Assembly (NCBI GenBank): GCA_002782605.1
Contig: PFIF01000307.1
Span: 1-5,476 of the forward strand
Direction of reading: 5' to 3'
Origin: Deltaproteobacteria bacterium CG_4_8_14_3_um_filter_43_13
GTDB lineage: Bacteria > Desulfobacterota > UBA8473
DNA length: 5,476 nt
How positions within the stretch are numbered: position 1 is the first letter of the stretch; every line of letters begins with the position of its first letter. The translations under genes and the position numbers were made by a program. Under the pieces are notes generated by a model. The model ran no database searches, was not told the DNA's origin, and saw only the letters and a list, made by a program, of their open reading frames with translations. Below are positions 1 through 4,217 of the stretch, one piece after another.

Positions 1-45
1 AAGGAATTACGGCGTGAATTAATGGAGGTGAAAAAACTTAAGTGA
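1..45 (+). CDS. Possible 3' end of an upstream gene (partial, unidentified)
   Basis: Reading from base 1, the frame gives 14 charged residues (KELRRELMEVKKLK) and then a TGA stop at 43-45. The composition suits the last helix of a real protein. The other two plus frames also stop early (TAA at 20-22, TGA at 15-17), so the frame used by any upstream gene cannot be decided here. A purine-rich stretch, GGAGGTG at 24-30, lies inside this tail. No function can be assigned. Confidence 0.2.
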   Translation, partial: KELRRELMEVKKLK

Positions 46-57
46 GTTTTAACACTT

Positions 58-606
58 ATGAATTGCATAACTCAAGAGTGTCCATGGCAATCAAATATGG
101 TAACACTGGGCAACAGAGATTTACTTGTGACATACAAGACTGCATTTTTTTGCTCACGACGCTGTCCTGCTCAAGTTGTTCTGAAGTCATACGACTGGGC
201 AATTGAGAAAAGAAAGGCGAAAACTTGCGTTCTCTCAGGCAATCACTCTCAGATCGAAAAGGACGTTGTGCATTACCTGCTTAAGGGGAACCAGCCAATC
301 ATTCTTGCACTTGCTCGTGGAATAAAGAAACGTCTTGAGCCAGAGTTTACGGAGGCGCTCGAACGAAACCGTCTTCTCATCATAACGCCGTTTGAGTCGA
401 GCGTCACTCGCGTCATCCAAGAAACCGCCAACAAGCGAAACGATCTTATGGCCGAGCTGGCCGACGAAATCTTTGTCGCCTATGCCCGGCCCGGCGGCAA
501 CGTCGAGCAGCTCGTAATGAAGTGGCTCAAGAAAGGAAAGAGGGTAAGCACGTTTGATGTGGTGGAGAATCGCCACTTGCTTGAAGCGGAAGTCGTAGAA
601 GTTTGA
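58..606 (+). CDS. DprA/Smf-like Rossmann-fold protein (small DNA-processing A-like family)
   Basis: The 182-residue product resembles the stand-alone DprA-like family that has the nucleotide-binding Rossmann core of DprA/Smf without its other domains. Visible signatures are LGNRDLL (17-23), a CSRRC segment (32-36), the glycine-loop equivalent SGNHSQIEK (60-68, where DprA has SGxAxGID), ITPF (109-112), the KRND segment (126-129, like the RN of DprA) and ARPGGN (143-148, like the GS-rich loop). DprA loads RecA on single-stranded DNA. Whether this short family binds DNA or a nucleotide is not established by the sequence. ATG 58 is the only start between the in-frame stop at 43-45 and the first conserved motif, apart from ATG 97, yet no Shine-Dalgarno sequence sits at normal distance: GGAGGTG at 24-30 is 27 bases away. 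The stop lies 8 bases before purD, suggesting co-transcription. Ten of 13 arginine codons are CGN and bases 340-520 look GC-rich, unlike purD, which hints at transfer. The family call is fairly sure; the function is not. Confidence 0.78.
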   Translation: MNCITQECPWQSNMVTLGNRDLLVTYKTAFFCSRRCPAQVVLKSYDWAIEKRKAKTCVLSGNHSQIEKDVVHYLLKGNQPIILALARGIKKRLEPEFTEALERNRLLIITPFESSVTRVIQETANKRNDLMAELADEIFVAYARPGGNVEQLVMKWLKKGKRVSTFDVVENRHLLEAEVVEV

Positions 607-614
607 GAAAAATG

Positions 615-1889
615 ATGAAGATACTGGTAGTTGGATCAGGAGGAAGGGAACACGCTCTAGTCTGGAAAATCAACCAGAGCCCCAGAGTATCAAAGATATA
701 CTGTGCTCCCGGCAATGGAGGGATAAGCAGGCTTGCAGGGTGTGTTGACATTCAAGCTGCAGATATTCACTCCCTTTTGAAATTTGCAAAACAAGAAAGG
801 GTGGGGCTTACTGTCGTTGGCCCAGAGTTGCCCTTAACCATGGGCATAGTTGATGAATTTGAGAAAGAAGGACTCCGGATATTTGGTGCCGGTAAAAAAT
901 CGGCAGAGATTGAAGGGAGCAAGGCATTTGCCAAGGATCTTATGAAGAAATACGGGATACCCACAGCGGAATACCGCACATTCACCTCCAGAGATGAGGC
1001 AGCAGGGTATATAAGAGAAAAGGGTGCTCCTCTGGTAATCAAGGCCGATGGACTGGCAGCGGGAAAGGGGGTTATCCCTGCCAAGAATATTGAAGAGGCA
1101 TTAGATGCTGTGGATCTTATTATGGTTAAAAAGGCATTCGGTGAAGCGGGCAAAAAGATAGTGGTTGAGGAGTTTTTAACTGGTGAAGAGGCATCCTTTT
1201 TGGTCTTTACCGATGGTGAATCTGTGATTCCCCTGCCACCTTCCCAGGATCATAAACCAATATTTGATGGAGATAGGGGACCAAATACAGGTGGAATGGG
1301 GGCTTACTCCCCTGCTCCTGTTGTAACAGAGGATTTGCATGCGCAGATAATGAAAGAAATCATTCGGCCTGCCATCAGTGGTATGGCTGCAGAAGGAAGG
1401 AAATATAAAGGGGTATTATATGCAGGACTGATAATTGCGGATGGCAAGGCAAAGGTGTTGGAGTTTAATGCCAGATTTGGTGACCCAGAGACACAACCCT
1501 TGCTTATGAGGATGAAGAGCGACATAATCCCTGTACTTCAGGCCACCATAGATGGAAATCTTTTTCAGATAAAGGTTGAATGGGATGAGAGGGCTGCTGT
1601 TTGCGTGGTCATGGCATCTGAGGGTTACCCGGGAAGTTATCAAAAAGGCTTTGAGATCTACGGGTTAGAAGAAACCTTAAAGATACCAAATGTTGAAGTA
1701 TTTCATGGCGGAACGGTTATAAAAGATGGAAAGATAATTTCAAGTGGCGGAAGGGTTCTGGGGGTTGCTGCCCTAGAACATGGGATTAAAAATGCCATTG
1801 GTTTAGCCTACAGGGCGGTTAATTATATTCACTGGGAAGGCGTTTATTATCGACAGGATATTGGTAGGAAGGCTTTAAATTGTAGATAG
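615..1889 (+). CDS. purD: Phosphoribosylamine--glycine ligase (GAR synthetase)
   Basis: This cytoplasmic enzyme joins 5-phosphoribosylamine and glycine with ATP to form glycinamide ribonucleotide, the second step of de novo purine synthesis. The 424-residue length matches the family (E. coli PurD is 429). The N-terminal domain opens with GSGGREHA (7-14). The ATP-grasp region shows KADGLAAGKGV (143-153), DRGPNTGGMGAYSP (220-233) and the metal-binding FNARFGDPETQ (284-294), followed by the usual C-terminal domain. I chose ATG 615 because family members start with M-K-[IV]-L-V-V-G-S-G-G-R-E-H-A and GAG at 605-607 gives a weak ribosome binding site 7 bases away. ATG 612 and TTG 603, which overlaps the upstream stop, are in-frame alternatives. 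The gene follows the dprA-like gene by 8 bases and precedes purE. Fifteen of 19 arginine codons are AGA/AGG. All expected motifs are intact. Confidence 0.97.
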   Translation: MKILVVGSGGREHALVWKINQSPRVSKIYCAPGNGGISRLAGCVDIQAADIHSLLKFAKQERVGLTVVGPELPLTMGIVDEFEKEGLRIFGAGKKSAEIEGSKAFAKDLMKKYGIPTAEYRTFTSRDEAAGYIREKGAPLVIKADGLAAGKGVIPAKNIEEALDAVDLIMVKKAFGEAGKKIVVEEFLTGEEASFLVFTDGESVIPLPPSQDHKPIFDGDRGPNTGGMGAYSPAPVVTEDLHAQIMKEIIRPAISGMAAEGRKYKGVLYAGLIIADGKAKVLEFNARFGDPETQPLLMRMKSDIIPVLQATIDGNLFQIKVEWDERAAVCVVMASEGYPGSYQKGFEIYGLEETLKIPNVEVFHGGTVIKDGKIISSGGRVLGVAALEHGIKNAIGLAYRAVNYIHWEGVYYRQDIGRKALNCR

Positions 1890-1929
1890 CGCAGTAAAAA
1901 GCAGGAAAAAATTTCTGGTGCAATGAACC

Positions 1930-1961
1930 CATCATAAGCCTTTGGCTCATAAAGGATGATG
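1930..1961. repeat. Bulged hairpin downstream of purD
   Basis: CATCAT (1930-1935) pairs with ATGATG (1956-1961), and CCTTT (1939-1943) pairs with AAAGG (1951-1955). This leaves an AAG bulge on the left side and a 7-base loop. No run of T follows on either strand, so it is not a clear intrinsic terminator. It may protect the purD 3' end or be part of a composite repeat with the palindromes at 1967-2034. Pairing is seen directly; any role is inference. Confidence 0.45.
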
Positions 1962-1966
1962 AAAAT

Positions 1967-2034
1967 GTCATTCCTGCAGAAGCAGGAATCCAGCGTAATT
2001 AAAACCCTAGATTCCGTGTCAAGCACGGAATGAC
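1967..2034. repeat. Paired-palindrome intergenic repeat element (dispersed-repeat type)
   Basis: Two perfect 8-bp hairpins lie side by side: ATTCCTGC/GCAGGAAT (1970-1977 with 1982-1989, loop AGAA) and ATTCCGTG/CACGGAAT (2011-2018 with 2024-2031, loop TCAAG). They are also mutually symmetric. The outer ends GTCATTCC (1967-1974) and GGAATGAC (2027-2034) are exact inverted copies, and the inner flanks GGAATCCAG (1985-1993) and CTAGATTCC (2007-2015) pair at 8 of 9 positions. The whole unit could therefore fold as one long imperfect palindrome or as two stems. Sequences of this kind (GTCATTCC...GGAATCC) are a familiar type of dispersed intergenic repeat in several proteobacterial groups. Only one copy is in this window, so repetition is inferred. 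The element ends 3 bases before the purE ribosome binding site. Confidence 0.75.
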
Positions 2035-2037
2035 GGT

Positions 2038-2043
2038 AAGGAG
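2038..2043 (+). promoter_or_regulatory. Ribosome binding site that fixes the GTG start of purE
   Basis: AAGGAG lies 9 bases upstream of GTG 2053, which is ideal spacing, and no in-frame ATG gives a full-length PurE. The site is 6 bases from the stem of the second palindrome, so folding of that repeat could affect its accessibility. Confidence 0.75.
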
Positions 2044-2052
2044 TATTTTCGA

Positions 2053-2574
2053 GTGAAAGAAGATATAAAGGGGAAAAACCCGTTGGTTTCCATTGTTATG
2101 GGCAGTGACTCTGATCTGCCTATTATGGATGAAGCCAGAAAGATATTGGAATACATGGGTATAGAGTATGAGATCGCCATTTCTTCTGCCCATCGTTCTC
2201 CTGAGAGGACGACAAAATATGCCCAATCTGCTATCAAAAAAGGGATTGAAGTAATTATAGCCGGTGCTGGTAGCGCTGCACATCTAGCAGGAATCATTGC
2301 CGCAGAGACTGTCTTGCCGGTAATTGGTGTTCCTATTGACTCATCCTCTTTAAAGGGCATAGACGCACTGCTTTCGACAGTCCAGATGCCTGGAGGTGTG
2401 CCTGTTGCTACTATGGCTATTGGAAAAACAGGGGCAAAGAATGCAGCAATCCTCGCTGCTCAGATATTGGGAGTGAAGTACACTAAAATTAGAGCCGACC
2501 TGAAGAGGTATAAAAGAGAGCTGGCGTTTGAAGTGGAAAAGAAGGCACAAAAGCTAGAAAACGAGGTAAGATAA
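2053..2574 (+). CDS. purE: N5-carboxyaminoimidazole ribonucleotide mutase, class I PurE
   Basis: Class I PurE moves the carboxyl group of N5-CAIR to carbon 4 of the imidazole, giving CAIR in de novo purine synthesis; it normally works after PurK in the cytoplasm. The 173-residue protein carries the family's active-site segments in order: MGSDSDLP (16-23), SAHRSPER (45-52, with the conserved His47), AGAGSAAHLAG (70-80) and VQMPGGVPVAT (110-120), then the AKNAAILAAQIL helix and a charged C-terminal helix. These match class I rather than the class II AIR carboxylase. AHLAG, where E. coli has AHLPG, is in my recollection a normal variant. The start is GTG 2053, backed by AAGGAG. It shares strand and pathway with purD, 163 bases upstream, though the spacer repeats may separate or modulate them. 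No purK is visible in the window. Confidence 0.96.
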   Translation: MKEDIKGKNPLVSIVMGSDSDLPIMDEARKILEYMGIEYEIAISSAHRSPERTTKYAQSAIKKGIEVIIAGAGSAAHLAGIIAAETVLPVIGVPIDSSSLKGIDALLSTVQMPGGVPVATMAIGKTGAKNAAILAAQILGVKYTKIRADLKRYKRELAFEVEKKAQKLENEVR

Positions 2575-2587
2575 GGTTCTTCTTTCC

Positions 2588-2980
2588 CTATTCGGGCAGA
2601 GGCCAAAGACCTTTTTCTTCTAATACTGACTTTAGTGTCTTCAGCGCGGCATTGGTCGCCGGCATTCCTCCGTAGACAAAGGTTTGAAAGATCACCTCCG
2701 CTATTTCCTTGGGGTCGCATCCAACATTCAGGGCAATTTGAATGTGCAGTCTCAGCTCATCGAGGCGGGATAGCACAGTTAGGGCTGCTACCGTTATTAA
2801 CTGCCTGATCTTGTGAGGAATTTTCTCTCTGGCGTATACCTGGCCAGTTATAAATAAGGAAAGGTCTTTTGCCAGGTTTTTATCAAATGCCTTCCAAAGA
2901 TCATGCGGCTTTTCATCTGTTATGTCTTTCATGTACAATCCTGCTGTTTTTTTGGTTTTCTCTAATACTTCCTTGCTCAA
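2588..2980 (-). CDS. Carboxymuconolactone decarboxylase (CMD/AhpD-like) family protein
   Basis: The 130-residue product is an all-helical CMD-family protein. The core covers about residues 45-125 and has the typical run RQLITVAALTVL (59-70), the DELRLHIQIALNVG segment (74-87, with His79), CDPKEIAEVIFQ (88-99), YGGMPATNAALK (103-114) and a final helix. PcaC, the founding member, decarboxylates 4-carboxymuconolactone; AhpD is a thiol reductase with a CxxC pair. Here there is only one cysteine (Cys88), so AhpD-type disulfide chemistry is unlikely. No aromatic-degradation genes are adjacent, so the substrate is unknown. The start is TTG at 2978-2980, with a strong AGGAG 8 bases upstream. It lies 40 bases downstream of rodZ on the same strand and is probably co-transcribed. 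Its stop is 13 bases from the purE stop, with the genes converging. The family call is confident; the function is unassigned. Confidence 0.88.
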   Translation of the reverse strand: MSKEVLEKTKKTAGLYMKDITDEKPHDLWKAFDKNLAKDLSLFITGQVYAREKIPHKIRQLITVAALTVLSRLDELRLHIQIALNVGCDPKEIAEVIFQTFVYGGMPATNAALKTLKSVLEEKGLWPLPE

Positions 2981-2988
2981 AGTAAAAT

Positions 2989-2996
2989 CTCCTCTC
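2989..2996 (-). promoter_or_regulatory. Ribosome binding site supporting the TTG start of the CMD-family gene
   Basis: On the minus strand GAGAGGAG is followed by 8 bases and then TTG at 2980-2978. The strength and spacing of this site justify the rare start codon, because no upstream in-frame ATG is better placed. Confidence 0.7.
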
Positions 2997-3020
2997 TGGA
3001 AACGGTTTTTTCAGTGTGAA

Positions 3021-3851
3021 CTATTTAATCTTCTCATTGGGCAGAGTTATAGACGCTACTTGCCCTGAATTTCCGAGCTTACCCAGGGCTTTTCCGTTAT
3101 AGAAAAGGTCAATTCCACCAGCGTTCCCGATGGATAATTTAAGCGTGTGAAGGGCGTTCCATGTTAAATTTTCTCCTGGTTTTAGTAGAACTTCAAAGGG
3201 TGGTTTGTCATCGATTTGAACCTTTATCCAGGTAGTTTCAGAGGCTTTTACCAGCAGGGTTTTTTCTCCCTCCTTTTGAGATTCAGCCTTTTTCTTTTCT
3301 GGTGTTAATGGTTGTGTCCCATCAGCCAATGAGACAGTTGCTCCAGGTTCTTTTGGTGGTTTATCCCCTGTTACGGTACTCCCCGCCATCTCTTCGGGCA
3401 AAGGGGGCTGAACTATGGTTTCTCCAGTTGGCATAGAGGGTACCGATGATGGTTCAGAAATAACATCTGTGCGGGTTTTAATCTCTTCTTCTTTGCCAGG
3501 GTAAAGATAGAAAAATAGAAAAACAATTAAGATTATTGCCAATGGGGAAACTATAAGTAAGCGTCTGGACAAAAGAGGTTTCTTAGGGGGGGGCGCGATT
3601 TCCTCGACGTTTTTCAGACCATCTAAATGCCTCTTGTATTGCAGAAGGACCTCATCCTTGTCCAATCCCACACAACTTGCGTAGGCCTTTAAGAATCCCA
3701 TGAGAAAGACTTCCGCAGGCAACTTGTCTGTGTCATCGTCCTCTATTGCCTCTAGGAAGACCTTTCTTATCCTTGTAGCCGCCGAAATCTCTTCAAGGGA
3801 AACGGACCTTGATTCTCTCTCTTTCCTGAGATATTCTCCAAAAGAGTCCAT
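3021..3851 (-). CDS. rodZ: RodZ-like cytoskeletal scaffold protein (HTH, membrane segment, DUF4115)
   Basis: RodZ is a bitopic inner-membrane protein that links cytoplasmic MreB filaments to the periplasmic cell-wall elongation machinery. The 276 residues follow the RodZ plan. A cytoplasmic helix-turn-helix domain spans about 1-75 (GEYLRKERESRSVSLEEIS, then KVFLEAIEDDD, LPAEVFLMGFLKAYA). A basic, proline-containing stretch (86-97) precedes a hydrophobic segment at about 97-117. A P/T/E/K-rich linker runs over 120-197. The C-terminal beta domain, about 198-271, carries SETTWIKV, LKPGE, LSIGNAGGIDLFYNGK and GQVASITL, matching DUF4115. It is a little shorter than E. coli RodZ (337). The start is ATG 3851-3849, with GGAG 4 bases upstream. 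The gene is divergent from mreB, whose product is the known partner of RodZ, which supports the call, and it precedes the CMD-family gene. A run of eight C on the coding strand (3593-3586) encodes three prolines. Confidence 0.92.
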   Translation of the reverse strand: MDSFGEYLRKERESRSVSLEEISAATRIRKVFLEAIEDDDTDKLPAEVFLMGFLKAYASCVGLDKDEVLLQYKRHLDGLKNVEEIAPPPKKPLLSRRLLIVSPLAIILIVFLFFYLYPGKEEEIKTRTDVISEPSSVPSMPTGETIVQPPLPEEMAGSTVTGDKPPKEPGATVSLADGTQPLTPEKKKAESQKEGEKTLLVKASETTWIKVQIDDKPPFEVLLKPGENLTWNALHTLKLSIGNAGGIDLFYNGKALGKLGNSGQVASITLPNEKIK

Positions 3852-3948
3852 ATTGCTCCAAATAATATGTATTTATAAACCGCCCAAAGGCAATTTTTGT
3901 TTGACCAACTGTTTTTTAACACATATTAAAAACTCTTGCAATAAAAAG

Positions 3949-3962
3949 ATTTGGATCCAAAT
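3949..3962. promoter_or_regulatory. 14-bp perfect palindrome, possible operator upstream of rodZ
   Basis: ATTTGGATCCAAAT is self-complementary over all 14 bases. It fills the first 14 bases of the spacer of the weak rodZ promoter guess, where a bound repressor would block transcription. The symmetry is certain; operator function is inference, and AT-rich DNA yields such sites by chance at some rate. Confidence 0.3.
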
Positions 3963-4004
3963 AGACAAAATCCTGATTTTTCGCTTAAAACAAGAAATTT
4001 GAAC

Positions 4005-4058
4005 TTCACCCCCACCCCGCCCTCCCCCTCAAGGGGGGAGGGGAAGGGTGGGGGTGAA
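4005..4058. repeat. Long GC-rich inverted repeat (hairpin, G-quadruplex-capable)
   Basis: TTCACCCCCACCC (4005-4017) pairs perfectly with GGGTGGGGGTGAA (4046-4058). After a small internal loop, CCCTCCCCC (4020-4028) pairs with GGGGGAGGG (4034-4042) around a TCAAG loop, giving 22 paired positions in total. On the plus strand the right arm has four G runs (4033-4038, 4040-4043, 4046-4048, 4050-4054) separated by 1-2 bases, a strong G-quadruplex pattern. The C-rich left arm gives the same pattern on the minus strand. Similar C-rich/G-rich palindromes occur as dispersed intergenic repeats in many bacteria, so a mobile or REP-like origin is plausible. It has no long T tract and lies upstream of mreB, outside both genes. 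Confidence 0.8.
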
Positions 4059-4094
4059 AAATGGAAATTCCTATACAACAAATTAATTTATCAC

Positions 4095-4123
4095 TTGATA
4101 TAAGACATATTCTCTGATATATT
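4095..4123 (+). promoter_or_regulatory. Predicted sigma70-type promoter for mreB-mreC
   Basis: TTGATA (4095-4100) and TATATT (4118-4123) are separated by 17 bases, and TG at 4115-4116 places an extended -10 element (TGATATATT). A transcript would start near 4130 and carry a leader of about 88 bases before mreB. This is the best promoter match I can see in the window; it is not experimentally supported. Confidence 0.6.
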
Positions 4124-4143
4124 CCCACCTCATAATACATACC

Positions 4144-4158
4144 TTAAATTCGATTTAA
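4144..4158. promoter_or_regulatory. AT-rich inverted repeat in the mreB leader
   Basis: TTAAAT (4144-4149) and ATTTAA (4153-4158) are exact inverted copies around TCG. The repeat starts about 14 bases downstream of the inferred mreB transcription start, a position suited to an operator, but in such AT-rich DNA chance is a serious alternative. Confidence 0.2.
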
Positions 4159-4204
4159 TTCTTTCTCTTCCTATAAGAAGAATGGTTGAATTTCCTAAAA
4201 TTAG

Positions 4205-4211
4205 AAGGGAG
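4205..4211 (+). promoter_or_regulatory. Ribosome binding site that decides the mreB start
   Basis: AAGGGAG lies 6 bases before ATG 4218. The in-frame ATG at 4182 has only AAGAAGA directly abutting it and would add 12 residues not typical of MreB, so 4218 is preferred. Confidence 0.75.
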
Positions 4212-4217
4212 AATTCG

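Larger units (their letters stand above)
3852..4217. other. Divergent rodZ/mreB intergenic control region
   Basis: No credible gene lies in these 366 bases. From the rodZ side there is an AT-rich stretch with an imperfect inverted repeat (GTTTTTTAA at 3911-3919 against TTAAAAAC at 3926-3933), a 14-bp perfect palindrome (3949-3962), a GC-rich hairpin (4005-4058), a promoter facing mreB (4095-4123) and an AT-rich inverted repeat (4144-4158). For rodZ, the best minus-strand promoter guess is TTGTCT (3968-3963), a 17-base spacer and TTTATT (3945-3940), each hexamer matching consensus at 4 of 6. This is weak, and other AT-rich placements exist. Confidence 0.6.

Noticed and set aside
43..45. In-frame TGA joining the tail at 1-45 to the dprA-like frame, as possible selenocysteine or readthrough
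   Set aside because: There is no sign of a SECIS-type hairpin just downstream, and the residues upstream do not look like this family's N-terminus. An ordinary stop is simpler.
42..206. 54-codon GTG frame with a well-spaced GGAGGTG
   Set aside because: It overlaps the family-conserved start of the DprA-like protein in another frame and shows no recognisable domain. It is recorded as a start-site oddity rather than as a gene.
235..576. Minus-strand open frame inside the dprA-like gene
   Set aside because: It lies opposite a frame with clear DprA-like motifs, has no recognisable domain and no convincing ribosome binding site.
767..1153. 128-codon minus-strand open frame inside purD
   Set aside because: It is the complement of the PurD ATP-grasp coding sequence, and its serine/proline-rich composition is typical of an antisense shadow.
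1930..1961. Hairpin after purD as an intrinsic terminator
   Set aside because: It is interrupted by a 3-base bulge and is not followed by a T tract on either strand.
1930..2034. CRISPR-like array in the purD-purE spacer
   Set aside because: The repeated units are inverted, only about 8 bp per arm, and are not regularly spaced direct repeats with unique spacers. No cas genes are present.
1999..2283. Minus-strand open frame spanning the repeat and the start of purE
   Set aside because: Its C-terminal peptide comes from translating the palindromic repeat and the rest is antisense to PurE. Such frames are common artefacts of these repeats.
2597..2615. AGGCCAAAGACCTTTTT as a terminator for purE
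   Set aside because: The stem is only about 3 bp long and lies inside the CMD-family coding sequence. The T-rich end alone is not enough.
3700..4002. 100-codon plus-strand open frame from within rodZ into the intergenic region
   Set aside because: Its first half is antisense to the RodZ helix-turn-helix domain and the rest is AT-rich spacer. It has no family similarity that I can recognise.
4182..4217. Upstream in-frame ATG giving MreB a 12-residue extension
   Set aside because: Its purine-rich stretch abuts the ATG with no spacing, while ATG 4218 has AAGGGAG at 6 bases and the family-typical MLF start.
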